The notes below the pieces were generated by a model, which was not told where the DNA came from, searched no databases, and saw only the letters and a list, made by a program, of their open reading frames with translations. 19,860 bases of DNA from an uncultured Eggerthellaceae bacterium. Its GTDB lineage: Bacteria; Actinomycetota; Coriobacteriia; Coriobacteriales; Eggerthellaceae. How positions within the stretch are numbered: position 1 is the stretch's first letter; each line of letters begins with the position of its first letter. The DNA is taken from positions 1 through 19,860 of the forward strand of contig CAKUOV010000042.1 of NCBI GenBank assembly GCA_934670115.1, written 5' to 3'. This document shows, one piece after another, positions 7,755 to 16,141 of this stretch. The position numbers and the translations under genes were made by a program.

Positions 7755-9248
7755 TCACCCTCCCCGAGACTCATCACTCATGCGCAGGCCAGCCGCTTCG
7801 CAGATGTGACTTTTCGTTACGCGCTCACTTTCTTCAAGATCGGCTATGGTGCGCGCCACTCCCAACGTTCGTACTATCGCACGGCCACTGAACTTCCTCT
7901 TATCGGCAAGCGCCTCGAAATAACGTGCTGCTTCTTCATTGAGCAGGCACGATGCAATTAAATCTTTGGCACGCGTGTCGGATGACTCGTAGCGCTGCTT
8001 CCTCCATGCGCGAAACGCTCTTCCCGCTTCAACGCCTTCTCGAAGAACCTGAGACGATGTTCCCTGGCCCGAGCGAAGCACATCGGCGGAACGCAAGCGT
8101 CCAACATTGATGCGCATATCAATACGATCGAGGATCGGCCCGCCAATACGCGCTTGGTAGGAAGAAATCTGATAGGAAGTACAGGTGCAAGGCGTCTCCT
8201 TATCGCCCAAGTACCCGCAAGGACACGGATTAGCCGATGCCGCCAAGGCAAAGCGCGCGGGCATGGTAACCGACGACGTTGCCCGAACAAGCGTCACTTC
8301 ACCCGACTCCATAGGCTGACGAAGGCTCTGAAGCACCGCGGGTTTGAATTCGGGAAGCTCGTCCAAATAGAGCACCCCCCGATGCGCAAGCGTTATTTCG
8401 CCTGGTCGCACAGGATTTCCTCCCCCTACAAGGCCTGCACACGATGCGGAATGATGGGGCGCCCTGAAAGGACGCCTGCCCATCAAAACATCATGAGCAT
8501 CCAAACCCGCAACGGAATAAATCGTTGCTACCTCAAGCATTTCCTCTTGCGAAAGCGACGGCAAAATACTGGGCAGACGCTCTGCCAACATCGTTTTTCC
8601 CGAACCAGGAGGCCCCACAAGCAACACGCCGTGGTTTCCCATTGCTGCAATCTGCAATGCCCGTTTCGCATGATCGTGGCCTGCTACTTCTGAAAAATCG
8701 GGAAGCACCCCGTCAAACGATAGAGCAGCGCCTTCATACGACTGGAAATATCCTGTTTTCAACGCAGAAAGGTTATCAAGTATGCGAATCGTCAGATTGT
8801 TATCAAGAACACCTAAATTTGAATCATGAGCACAGCAAAGCGAATAGCCATCGCGACAGGCGCTTTGCGCATACGCAAGCAACCCAGGAACCGGCTTGAC
8901 GCAACCATCAAGAGAAAGCTCGCCAACGAACAGGGTTCTGCTTGCAACCTGGGCGCTCACCTGCCCCGAAGCAATAAGTATTCCCAGCGCAATAGGCAAA
9001 TCGAAGCCAGAGCCGCGTTTTTTCAGAGATCCCGGCGCAAGATTGACCACAATCTTATCTCCCGGCATGGAAAACCCGCTGCTCCGCAAAGCGGCGCGTA
9101 CTCGCTCGCGCGCCTCTTGAATGGCGGCATCTGTCATGCCGACAATCGTAAAGCCTGGCAATCCCTGAGATATAACGACCTCGACCTCAACAGGCAATGC
9201 CTCAACACCAACGATGGTCGCGGAATGGACGCTGCATTGGCAAATCAT
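7755..9248 (-). CDS. comM: ComM/YifB-family AAA+ ATPase (Mg-chelatase-like)
   Basis: This family carries an N-terminal ribosomal-S5/Lon-protease-like fold and an AAA+ module. The N-terminal part contains GLPGFTIVGMTDAAIQEARE (29-48) and VNLAPGSLKKRGSGFDLPIA (68-87), both hallmark stretches. The ATPase has Walker A GPPGSGKT (212-219) and Walker B LYLDELPEF (293-301), followed by SLRQPME. A cysteine cluster ANPCPCGYLGD with CTCT (about 335-355) looks metal-binding, as in relatives. A C-terminal Mg-chelatase-like domain ends the protein. In Haemophilus and Vibrio, ComM is a hexameric helicase that helps branch migration during transformation; whether this protein does the same is inferred. Length (497) is normal. 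It starts two bases after the yraN stop codon and is followed by dprA after one base, so the three form an operon. Confidence 0.95.
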   Translation of the reverse strand: MICQCSVHSATIVGVEALPVEVEVVISQGLPGFTIVGMTDAAIQEARERVRAALRSSGFSMPGDKIVVNLAPGSLKKRGSGFDLPIALGILIASGQVSAQVASRTLFVGELSLDGCVKPVPGLLAYAQSACRDGYSLCCAHDSNLGVLDNNLTIRILDNLSALKTGYFQSYEGAALSFDGVLPDFSEVAGHDHAKRALQIAAMGNHGVLLVGPPGSGKTMLAERLPSILPSLSQEEMLEVATIYSVAGLDAHDVLMGRRPFRAPHHSASCAGLVGGGNPVRPGEITLAHRGVLYLDELPEFKPAVLQSLRQPMESGEVTLVRATSSVTMPARFALAASANPCPCGYLGDKETPCTCTSYQISSYQARIGGPILDRIDMRINVGRLRSADVLRSGQGTSSQVLREGVEAGRAFRAWRKQRYESSDTRAKDLIASCLLNEEAARYFEALADKRKFSGRAIVRTLGVARTIADLEESERVTKSHICEAAGLRMSDESRGG

Positions 9249-9250
9249 GA

Positions 9251-9649
9251 CTAGTCTACCCCGAACGCATTGATGTGGTGGCGCAGCGTTGCTTTGTTCT
9301 TGCCCAGAACAAGAATGCCAATCACGTCAAAACGAAAACGCATTTCCCCGCAGTCTGAGTCGCGCAGATAATATGCCGATATCTTCTCGTATCGATCGCG
9401 CTTTTCCTTGGTGATTGCCTCTTCAGGAAATCCTTTGTCAATGTCGGAGCGCGTTTTGACCTCAACAAACACTAGCATATCTTCGTCAAACGCAATGATG
9501 TCGGCTTCGCCTGCGGGGCAATGCCAATTTCGTTCGATGATTTGATAGCCATGCCGCTCAAGGAATTTCGCTGCGGCATCCTCGCCTTTTTTGCCCAGCT
9601 CAATGCGTTCGCCTTTTTCCTGATCAACGGTTGTTTCAAGTTCTTCCAT
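9251..9649 (-). CDS. yraN: YraN-family protein (UPF0102), nuclease-like fold
   Basis: The 132-residue protein shows the UPF0102 pattern: LGKKGEDAAAKFLERHGY, then ERNWHCPAGEADIIAFDEDM and LVFVEVKTR. The GEAD and EVKTR motifs are the metal-binding signature of the restriction-endonuclease-like fold shared with Holliday-junction resolvases and Mrr-type nucleases. A cellular role is not established for the family; a link to DNA processing is suggested by frequent neighbours such as rnhB, comM and dprA, all present here. The ATG at 9649 follows a strong AAGGAG site with good spacing. An acidic N-terminal tail of about 20 residues precedes the domain. Confidence 0.93.
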   Translation of the reverse strand: MEELETTVDQEKGERIELGKKGEDAAAKFLERHGYQIIERNWHCPAGEADIIAFDEDMLVFVEVKTRSDIDKGFPEEAITKEKRDRYEKISAYYLRDSDCGEMRFRFDVIGILVLGKNKATLRHHINAFGVD

Positions 9650-9900
9650 AATCCTTCTCCTTTCGACAAGAGAAGATTACGAAAGCGCGTTGACAAAATC
9701 CTATCAAGGCGAAGCGTTTCGCTATCAAAAAGCTATCAAATCAAAGCAAAACGATGACAAAAAGCTACAAAATAATGACAGGGCGCATAGACAAGCTGAA
9801 CACGTCAAAATCAGCACGAATATAACAACCCGCACACCCGCACTATGCTCGCAGCGTCATACGAACCAAACAAGCGCAAAAAACGGGGCGCGCGCAGACG
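9650..9900. other. Gap between rnhB and yraN with three phased CTATCAA repeats
   Basis: These 251 bases lie between the rnhB stop codon and the yraN start and hold no convincing gene. CTATCAA (minus strand TTGATAG) occurs at 9701-9707, 9722-9728 and 9733-9739; the steps of 21 and 11 bases put all three on one face of the helix. The sequence is A-rich on the plus strand. I cannot place a clear -10 and -35 pair for the yraN operon, nor a GC-rich hairpin with T-run for rnhB. Confidence 0.5.
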
Positions 9901-10731
9901 TTAGAACAACGTTTCCTGCAAGAAAGAATGGCAGAAGCTCACACGATGATAGGGCGTCAAACCATATGTGCGAATCGCCTCGATATGGGCAGCACTCGCA
10001 TACCCTTTGCACTGATCCCAGCCGTATTGCGGGTATTCTTGCGCAAGGGAAACCATAAGCGCATCACGCTCAACTTTCGCAACAACGCTCGCGGCAGCAA
10101 TGCTTGCACATTTCGCATCGCCTTTCACAATATTGCGTTCACGTTTATCGAAATGCAGCGGATTGCCGTCAAGCAAAAGAAGATCAACATCAAACCCTTG
10201 CTGTTCAATAGCCGCAACAGCTTTCGAGAAAGCACAGATAAGCGATGCCGTCATGCCTTGCGCATCGATCTCATGGGGCTGCACGTACTGCACCGTCCAC
10301 GCAAGGGCAACTTCTTTAATCTTGCGCGCTACCTCTTCACGCTGCGCAGCATCGAGTTGTTTCGAGTCATTCAACATGGCAATATGCGGCTCATCAGGCA
10401 ATATAACAGCACCAGCCGCTAAAGGACCCGCAACCGAGCCGCGCCCCACCTCGTCAAGTCCGACGAACACCGAAGCTTCGCATTCATCAGCGAATGAACG
10501 TTGGAACGCATACAGGCCCTCCAGGCGCTTTTGCTCCGCCGCTTCTTTCTCAATACGCTTGCGAGCAGTATTCAACGCAGACACAACGCCTTTGCGCGTG
10601 TCTGCTTTTAGAGATCGTTCCAAAGAAGGAAAGGTGGATGCATTCGCGCACGCCAACATCGCGCGAATCTCTTCGACTGTTTGCGCATGACCTGTTGCAC
10701 TTTGTCCTACACCGCGAATTGCACGTGCCAT
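9901..10731 (-). CDS. rnhB: Ribonuclease HII
   Basis: RNase HII cuts the RNA strand of RNA-DNA hybrids and nicks at single ribonucleotides in DNA. The catalytic acidic residues are visible: Asp93 and Glu94 in GLDEVGRGSVAGPL, Asp188 in LLLDGNP and Asp223 in VAKVERD. NDSKQL and VKGDAKCASIAAASVVAKV are family stretches, and GYASAAH with YGLTPYHRVSF closes the domain. An N-terminal extension of about 85 residues, with DTRKGV, resembles the one in Bacillus subtilis RNase HII and may aid substrate binding. The open frame continues upstream to 10794, but this passes through the rplS terminator, so the ATG at 10731 (with GGAG and AAGGA before it) is the better start. Because an intrinsic terminator lies between rplS and rnhB, expression needs read-through or a promoter inside rplS. 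Confidence 0.95.
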   Translation of the reverse strand: MARAIRGVGQSATGHAQTVEEIRAMLACANASTFPSLERSLKADTRKGVVSALNTARKRIEKEAAEQKRLEGLYAFQRSFADECEASVFVGLDEVGRGSVAGPLAAGAVILPDEPHIAMLNDSKQLDAAQREEVARKIKEVALAWTVQYVQPHEIDAQGMTASLICAFSKAVAAIEQQGFDVDLLLLDGNPLHFDKRERNIVKGDAKCASIAAASVVAKVERDALMVSLAQEYPQYGWDQCKGYASAAHIEAIRTYGLTPYHRVSFCHSFLQETLF

Positions 10732-10751
10732 GTTCTCCAATTCCTTCCCGT

Positions 10752-10784
10752 AAAAAACAATGCCCGCACGTTGTGCGGGCATTG
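10752..10784 (-). terminator. Intrinsic terminator after rplS
   Basis: On the minus strand a perfect 12-bp stem, CAATGCCCGCAC with GTGCGGGCATTG and loop AAC, is followed directly by six T. It starts 18 bases after the rplS stop codon. This is a textbook rho-independent terminator. Confidence 0.9.
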
Positions 10785-10802
10785 AAGCTTGCATAAAAAG
10801 GC

Positions 10803-11150
10803 TTACTTAAATGCCTTTTCCTTGATTTTAGCAGCCTTGCCAACCTTCTTACGGATGTAGTACAGCTTAGCACGACGAACCTGACCACGACGAGCAATCT
10901 CGATGCGCTCAATCTTCGGAGAATGAACCGGGAAGGTACGCTCAACACCAACGTTGAAGCTGATCTTACGAACCGTGAAGGTCTCACGAGCACCAGCGCC
11001 CTGACGACGAATGACATCGCCCTGGAACACCTGGATACGTTCGCGGTTACCTTCGGTAATGCGATAGTGAACCTTAACGTTGTCGCCAACGACGAAATCA
11101 GGAATGTCCTGCTTGATCTGCTGTTGCTCGAGTGCGCGAATGATATCCAT
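10803..11150 (-). CDS. rplS: 50S ribosomal protein L19
   Basis: L19 lies at the interface of the ribosomal subunits and helps to form bridges with the 30S subunit. The 115-residue protein has the normal length and the expected motifs: an N-terminal MDIIRALEQQQIKQDIPDF, then VGDNVKVHYRITEGNRERIQ, FQGDVIRRQGAGARETFTVR, and ERTFPVHSPKIERIEIARRG before a basic end with RRAKLYYIRKKVGKAAKIKE. The ATG at 11150 follows AGAGGGAT at good spacing. A sigma-70 type promoter upstream and a strong terminator downstream make it a single-gene transcript. In many bacteria rplS follows rpsP-rimM-trmD; here its upstream neighbour is an acyl-CoA ligase. Confidence 0.98.
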   Translation of the reverse strand: MDIIRALEQQQIKQDIPDFVVGDNVKVHYRITEGNRERIQVFQGDVIRRQGAGARETFTVRKISFNVGVERTFPVHSPKIERIEIARRGQVRRAKLYYIRKKVGKAAKIKEKAFK

Positions 11151-11212
11151 TTTCTAATCCCTCTATATCTATTTCTTAGCCATTAGCTATTTCATTACAG
11201 ACACGATTAGAA

Positions 11213-11241
11213 ATTATATCGCGTCACCTGGCTCAACGCAA
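11213..11241 (-). promoter_or_regulatory. Promoter of rplS
   Basis: The minus strand has TTGCGT, a 17-base spacer and a perfect TATAAT. Transcription would begin near 11206, leaving a leader of about 55 bases before the rplS start codon. The -10 box and spacing are ideal, the -35 box is half-matched. Confidence 0.7.
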
Positions 11242-11340
11242 GAAAAACTATCTGCTTTTTTCAAAAGATGCACCTTTCGTAATTATTCGGCACTCCGCAA
11301 CGCCTATCTGCGAAAACGAGCTATCGAATTCTGCACCTTT

Positions 11341-13014
11341 CTAGTCTACCACGCCATCCTGCGTACGAATCTGCTTGCGTTTAATTTTACCACCTACTGT
11401 TTTGGGCAGCTCATCAACAAACTCAACAATGCGCGGATACTTATACGGAGCCGTTGTATGCTTCACATGGTTCTGAAGCTCTTTTACCAGCTCATCGGAC
11501 GGTTCATAGCCCTTCGCAAGCACGATAGTCGCTTTGACCACTTTACCGCGAATAGGATCGGGAGCCGCAGTAACGGCGCATTCCACAACCGCAGGATGCG
11601 CAACCAAAGCGCTTTCAACTTCGAATGGCCCAATGCGGTATCCGGAGCATTTAATCACGTCGTCGTTTCTGCCTACGAAGAAGCAATACCCATCAGAGTC
11701 GCGCCACGCCATGTCATGCAGGTTGTAGTACTCGCCGCCCACTGCTTCGGCTGTTTTTTCCGGATTGTGATAATACCCGACAAACAATCCCGGAGGATAC
11801 GCCTCTTTCAGGCCCGTAACGCAAATAGCGCCTTCTTCGCCGTCTTCAACTTCGCAGCCATTATCATCAAGCAGCTTAGTATTCAAAAGCGGCGATGGCT
11901 TGCCCATCGAGCCAGGTCGCGGCTCAATCCAAGGATACGTTGCCAAAAGCACGGGTCCTTCGGTCTGGCCGAATCCTTCGCGAATCTTTTTACCCGTCAG
12001 GCGCTCCCATTGAATAGTCACCTCGGCATTAAGCGGCTCGCCCGCCGTGGCAAAGTTTTGAATGCTTGAAAGATCGTACGATGCAACGTCTTCTTGCAGC
12101 ATGAAACGATACATAGTAGGCGGTGCGCAGAACGTGGTAAGCTGGTAATCCTGCATGTGTTGCAACAGCTTTGCCGGAATGAATTTATCCATGTCGTAGC
12201 AGAAAACCGTAGCGCCGGCAATCCACTGGCCGTAAATCTTGCCCCAGCCGAACTTCGCCCAGCCAGAATCGGTCACCGACATATGCAGCTTGTTTTCCTG
12301 AACTTGCTGCCAGTACTTGGCGGTAAGGATGTGGCCCAAAGGATGTGCGAAATTATGCATAACGGCCTTGGGGTTGCCCGTAGTGCCACTCGTAAAGTAG
12401 ATCAGCATGATATCTTTGCTGGTCACGCCTGCGTCGCCCGTGGGGCGCTCGAACGTTTCGCTCTCGTTTTCAATCAGCGAGTCAAAGGAAATCCAGCCTT
12501 CGCGCTGACCATCAACAAGAATCGTATTCTTGATAGAGGGAGCTTCAGCCAGTGCCTCTTCCGTTTGCTCAACAACGTAAGGGTCGTTCACGCACACCAT
12601 AGCTTTTACATCGGCGCTGTTGGCACGATAGGAAATATCCTTCTTCGTGAGCTGCAATGTTGCAGGGATAATAGTTGCTCCCAGCTTGCACAACGCCGTA
12701 GCAACAACCCAGTATTCCCAGCGGCGGCGCAAAATGCATAGCACAACATCGCCTTTGCCAATACCCAGCCCGCGAAAAGCGTTCGCTGCTTTATTCGACA
12801 AATGCGCGATATCGGTAAACGTGAACGTACGTTCTTCGCCTGCATCGTTGCACCACAAAAGTGCCTTCTTATCAGGTTCGACAGCTGCCCATTCATCAAC
12901 AACGTCAAAACCGAAATTGAACACCTCGGGCACATTTATCTTGAAATTCTCGTAGAAATCCTCGTAGGAATCAAAATCAATTTGGGGACAATACTTCTTA
13001 AGGATATGATCCAT
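11341..13014 (-). CDS. AMP-forming acyl-CoA ligase (acetyl/medium-chain acyl-CoA synthetase family), second copy
   Basis: The enzyme adenylates a carboxylic acid with ATP and passes the acyl group to CoA. The 557-residue protein has the phosphate-binding loop YFTSGTTGNPK (206-216), REGFGQTE (345-352), GRNDDVIKCSGYRIGPFEVE (448-467) and the C-terminal catalytic lysine in TVGGKIKRKQIR (Lys543). The usual YHTGD core motif reads YNLHDMAW here, with the aspartate kept. The family resembles short, branched and medium-chain acid ligases; the substrate is not readable from sequence. It follows an HTH-cupin gene after 56 bases and is the last gene of the cluster. The ATG at 13014 has AAAGG eight bases before it. 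It is a paralogue of the ligase at 17156-18910, which has an extra segment of roughly 30-40 residues in the middle of the N-terminal domain. In reverse it could release acid and ATP from acyl-CoA and pyrophosphate, as proposed in some syntrophs. Confidence 0.92.
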   Translation of the reverse strand: MDHILKKYCPQIDFDSYEDFYENFKINVPEVFNFGFDVVDEWAAVEPDKKALLWCNDAGEERTFTFTDIAHLSNKAANAFRGLGIGKGDVVLCILRRRWEYWVVATALCKLGATIIPATLQLTKKDISYRANSADVKAMVCVNDPYVVEQTEEALAEAPSIKNTILVDGQREGWISFDSLIENESETFERPTGDAGVTSKDIMLIYFTSGTTGNPKAVMHNFAHPLGHILTAKYWQQVQENKLHMSVTDSGWAKFGWGKIYGQWIAGATVFCYDMDKFIPAKLLQHMQDYQLTTFCAPPTMYRFMLQEDVASYDLSSIQNFATAGEPLNAEVTIQWERLTGKKIREGFGQTEGPVLLATYPWIEPRPGSMGKPSPLLNTKLLDDNGCEVEDGEEGAICVTGLKEAYPPGLFVGYYHNPEKTAEAVGGEYYNLHDMAWRDSDGYCFFVGRNDDVIKCSGYRIGPFEVESALVAHPAVVECAVTAAPDPIRGKVVKATIVLAKGYEPSDELVKELQNHVKHTTAPYKYPRIVEFVDELPKTVGGKIKRKQIRTQDGVVD

Positions 13015-13070
13015 TGATAAAACCTTTCAGGGCAAGTCTTCGCGCACGAAACCTTGCTATATCGTTTCAG

Positions 13071-13628
13071 CTATTCAGCAATAAACGTCACGAAGCGCGC
13101 TTCTTCATTGCCACCGCAACGCTGACCGTGGGGATACGTAGGGTTGAAATAGATGCAATCGCCTTCGTTTAAGACGAATTCCTTATCGCACCAGTTCACA
13201 ATAACCGTTCCCTTGACTACCAAGTTAAATTCCTGACCGCTGTGCGTTACCAGCTTTGCCGGTTCATCGGAAGGATGCAAAACAACCAACAGCGGCTGCA
13301 TGATCTTTCCGGTATAACGCCAGGCCAGATCCTCATAATAGTACCCAGGATAACGATCGACTTCTTTACCCTGACCTTTGCGAACAATCTGATACGTATC
13401 GAGTTTCGCAGCAGTGCCCGTCAGAATCTCGGTAAATTCAATGTTGAACTTACGCGCAAGATGATAGATCGCCGAAATGGGTACGTCTTCACCCGTCTCT
13501 TCCCACTTACGATAGGTTTCAACGGGAACGCCGAGTTCAGCAGCCATGTCCTCTACGGACACATCGCAGGACTCGCGAAGACCCTCAATACGAAGACCAA
13601 TTTCGCGCATCTCTGTGACGTCGGACAT
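13071..13628 (-). CDS. HTH (XRE)-cupin transcription regulator, second copy
   Basis: The protein of 185 residues joins an N-terminal helix-turn-helix (about 5-65, with VEDMAAELGVPVETYRKWEE and LARKFNIEFTEILTG) to a C-terminal cupin beta-barrel (about 105-180, with THSGQEFNLVVKG, LNEGDCIYFNP and HGQRCGG). Regulators of this build bind operator DNA by the first domain and sense a small molecule by the second. It lies directly before an acyl-CoA ligase and after the oxidoreductase gamma gene, so it likely controls one or both; the ligand could be an acid or acyl-CoA, but this is inference. The start is the ATG at 13628, with AAGGAG at proper spacing; another ATG six bases upstream is too close to that site. 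It is a paralogue of the protein at 19075-19659, with the same domain order but divergent sequence. Confidence 0.9.
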   Translation of the reverse strand: MSDVTEMREIGLRIEGLRESCDVSVEDMAAELGVPVETYRKWEETGEDVPISAIYHLARKFNIEFTEILTGTAAKLDTYQIVRKGQGKEVDRYPGYYYEDLAWRYTGKIMQPLLVVLHPSDEPAKLVTHSGQEFNLVVKGTVIVNWCDKEFVLNEGDCIYFNPTYPHGQRCGGNEEARFVTFIAE

Positions 13629-13709
13629 AATCATCTCCTTTTCTCACGGGCACCACGTTTGAGCACCCTGTTTTTACCTTTATCTCCAGGCTTGAACCTG
13701 AAATCCCTA

Positions 13710-14243
13710 TTATGCTTGGATTCCCAGCTCAAGTGCCTTTTTGTTCAAAGCAAGCATTGCTTGCTTCTTAGCGGGAACCACGTGGTCGATAGCCGCATCA
13801 AGGGACTCGCGCGCGCAAAAGTTCGTAAGCGCCCACAACTTGCCCACCAAAACGATGTTGGCAAGGCCCTTCAGACCCTCTTTTTCCGCCATTTCAGTAG
13901 CGGGAAGCGAAACCACGGTGATATCTGCGCGCTCTTTCATGTTCAGAACCAACGTTGAGTCAGCAACCACAATGCCACCGGGGGCAACCGTGTCGATGAA
14001 CTTATCGTAAGACGGCTGATTCATGACAATCAGCGCATTCGGATCCATAACCAAGGGCGAGCCAATGGGTTCATCGGAAAGCGTAACCGAACAGCTTGCC
14101 GTACCGCCGCGCATTTCGGGGCCGTACGACGGAAGCCACGAAAGCTCGCGATCTTCCACCAAACCTGCAGAAGCGATCACTTTGCCTGCGAACAAAATAC
14201 CCTGACCGCCAAAACCTGCCAGAATCGATCTGATCTCGCGCAT
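13710..14243 (-). CDS. 2-oxoacid:ferredoxin oxidoreductase, gamma subunit
   Basis: The gamma subunit closes the CoA-binding part of pyruvate- and ketoisovalerate-type ferredoxin oxidoreductases. The N-terminal GFGGQGILFAGKVIASAG (11-28) is the glycine-rich family signature; SYGPEMRGGTASCSV (39-53) and NQPSYDKF are further typical stretches. Length (177) is normal for a free gamma subunit. The ATG at 14243 shares one base with the beta stop codon (TAATG), and AGGAGGTAAGG precedes it, so the two are translationally coupled. It is the last oxidoreductase gene; an HTH-cupin gene follows after some 80 bases. Confidence 0.93.
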   Translation of the reverse strand: MREIRSILAGFGGQGILFAGKVIASAGLVEDRELSWLPSYGPEMRGGTASCSVTLSDEPIGSPLVMDPNALIVMNQPSYDKFIDTVAPGGIVVADSTLVLNMKERADITVVSLPATEMAEKEGLKGLANIVLVGKLWALTNFCARESLDAAIDHVVPAKKQAMLALNKKALELGIQA

Positions 14244-15070
14244 TATGCCTTACCTCCTTGAGAAGCAATGGGGCAATCCTTTGCACGTGCTGCCGCAGCT
14301 TCGGCAGCATTAGCAAAGCCATCGGCAACGACATCGCGATAAACGCCCAGCGGATAATACGGAAGCATGTTCTCGCGCAGCCACTCGAAAGCTTTTTGCG
14401 GCGTCATACCCCAGTTCGTCGGACACGTTGCCACAACTTCCACAAAGGAATAGCCAATGCCGTCCACCTGGTACTGGAACGCTTTCTTGATAGCTTTCTT
14501 GGCCTTGCGAATATTCTTAGGACTGTCTACCGTCACGCGCTCGATATACGCCGGACCATCCAGCGAGCTCAGCAACTCGCAGACGCGCACCGGATAGCCT
14601 GCCGTGGAAACATCGCGCCCGTAAGGAGACGTCTGCGTCACCTGATTCGGCAAACTGGTAGGAGCCATCTGACCACCGGTCATGCCGTAAATGGCATTGT
14701 TGATGAAGATGATGGTGATATGCTCGCCACGCGTGGCGGCATGGATGGTCTCCGCCATGCCGATAGAAGCCAAGTCGCCGTCGCCTTGATAGGAAAATAC
14801 AATGTTATCAGGGCAAACGCGCTTAATACCCGTTGCCACCGCCGGAGCGCGACCATGAGCCGCTTCGGCCATATCGCATCCGAAGAAGTTGTACGCCATA
14901 ACCGAGCAACCAACGGGAGCAACGCCTACCGTGCGCCCCTCAATGCCCAGCTCATCAATGGTTTCGGCAACAAGCCTGTTCACAATACCATGGACGCAGC
15001 CCGGACAATAATTCGTTACAACGGGAAGCAACGCGTGAGGACGCTGGAAAACAATCTTCTCTTCAGCCAT
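14243..15070 (-). CDS. 2-oxoacid:ferredoxin oxidoreductase, beta (thiamine-diphosphate) subunit
   Basis: The beta subunit holds thiamine diphosphate and, with alpha, decarboxylates a 2-oxoacid and transfers the acyl group to CoA. The cofactor motif runs from QGDGDLASIG to INNAIYGMTGGQMAPTS, the GDG to NN pattern of thiamine enzymes. NYCPGCVHG near the N-terminus is the family's CPGC motif. At 275 residues it has the length of four-subunit enzymes and does not carry the long C-terminus of fused forms. I chose the ATG at 15070, one base after the alpha stop codon, rather than a GTG at 15079 inside alpha. Substrate class (ketoisovalerate, 2-oxoglutarate or indolepyruvate) is inferred mainly from the alpha subunit. 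Confidence 0.94.
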   Translation of the reverse strand: MAEEKIVFQRPHALLPVVTNYCPGCVHGIVNRLVAETIDELGIEGRTVGVAPVGCSVMAYNFFGCDMAEAAHGRAPAVATGIKRVCPDNIVFSYQGDGDLASIGMAETIHAATRGEHITIIFINNAIYGMTGGQMAPTSLPNQVTQTSPYGRDVSTAGYPVRVCELLSSLDGPAYIERVTVDSPKNIRKAKKAIKKAFQYQVDGIGYSFVEVVATCPTNWGMTPQKAFEWLRENMLPYYPLGVYRDVVADGFANAAEAAAARAKDCPIASQGGKA

Positions 15071-15071
15071 G

Positions 15072-16136
15072 TTATTCACCCGCCTCTTCGTTCAACTCAA
15101 CAATCTTTGCCAAAACCTCTGCCGGCGTAGGAATAATACCGCCCGTGCGTCCGTAGAAAGAAACAGGCACACGGCCAGCGGAAACAAGGCGAATATCGTC
15201 AATCATCTGACCCATGTTCATCTCAACGGAAAGGAAGTGCTTGACGTGATTTGCGGCGGCATCAACAACTTTCTCGGGGAACGGCCACAACGTAATAGGA
15301 CGAATAAGACCCGCCTTGATACCCTGATCGCGCGCGCTGACCACGGCAGAACGGGCAATACGCGCGCTTGCACCGAATGCAACCAACACGATATCCGCGT
15401 CATCAACCATGAACTCTTCAGCACGCTGCTCCTTTTCCTTGATAACCGCGTAACGCTCATAGCGCTCGAAGTTCTTCTGCTCAAGCAACGCCGGATCAAG
15501 ATACAGCGAGTTTGCAATGTTGTGAGCGCGCTTGTCCTTCGTGCCTGTAATAGCCCACGGCTTTTCGGGCAGCTCCGCCTTCGGCTCGGGCAGAACAACT
15601 GGTTCCATCATTTGACCAAGCATGCCATCGGCCAAAATCATGACGGGCGTCAAGTATTTATCGGCAATGTCGAATGCGTTATACGCGCAATCGGCCATTT
15701 CCTGAACAGTGGAAGGCGCCAGCACAATCATATGGAAATCGCCATGACCCAGCGCGCGCGTTGCCTGCCAATAATCAGACTGGGAAGGCTGAATGGAACC
15801 CAAACCGGGGCCGCCACGCTGCACATTGATGATAACGCCTGGCAAATCGGCACCTGCCATATAAGACACACCTTCGCTTTTCAGGGAAATTCCCGGCGAA
15901 GAAGAAGACGTCATAACGCGGGCGCCGGCAGCAGCGGCACCGTATACCATGTTGATGGCGGCAATTTCGCTTTCAGCCTGCAGATACGTTCCGCCAATCT
16001 TGGGCATGCATTTCGACATGTATGCCGCAAGTTCCGTTTGCGGTGTAATGGGGTATCCGAAAAAATAGCGGCACCCTGCGCGCAATGCGCACTCAGCCAG
16101 CGCCTCGTTTCCCTTCATCAGCACTTTTTCAGCCAC
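15072..16136 (-). CDS. vorB: 2-oxoacid:ferredoxin oxidoreductase, alpha subunit (VorB-like)
   Basis: The alpha subunit, with beta, forms the active site that converts a 2-oxoacid, CoA and oxidised ferredoxin to acyl-CoA, CO2 and reduced ferredoxin. The start VAEKVLMKGNEALAE, the motif FGYPITPQTE, QAESEIAAINMVYGAAAAG, MTSSSSPGISLKSEG and GGPGLGSIQPSQ are very close to what I know of VorB, the 2-ketoisovalerate type. The GTG at 16136 is the start because GGAGGTGA lies eight bases before it; that same site contains the stop codon of the ferredoxin gene. The next in-frame ATG inside the gene would cut conserved residues. The product has 354 residues. The gene symbol follows sequence likeness; the true substrate could also be another branched or aromatic 2-oxoacid. 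Confidence 0.9.
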   Translation of the reverse strand: MAEKVLMKGNEALAECALRAGCRYFFGYPITPQTELAAYMSKCMPKIGGTYLQAESEIAAINMVYGAAAAGARVMTSSSSPGISLKSEGVSYMAGADLPGVIINVQRGGPGLGSIQPSQSDYWQATRALGHGDFHMIVLAPSTVQEMADCAYNAFDIADKYLTPVMILADGMLGQMMEPVVLPEPKAELPEKPWAITGTKDKRAHNIANSLYLDPALLEQKNFERYERYAVIKEKEQRAEEFMVDDADIVLVAFGASARIARSAVVSARDQGIKAGLIRPITLWPFPEKVVDAAANHVKHFLSVEMNMGQMIDDIRLVSAGRVPVSFYGRTGGIIPTPAEVLAKIVELNEEAGE

Positions 16137-16141
16137 GTTGA

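Noticed and set aside
13629..13709. Possible separate promoter or operator before the second HTH-cupin gene
   Set aside because: The gap of about 80 bases shows only an imperfect GGGTGC / GTGCCC repeat and no -35 and -10 pair that I can defend.
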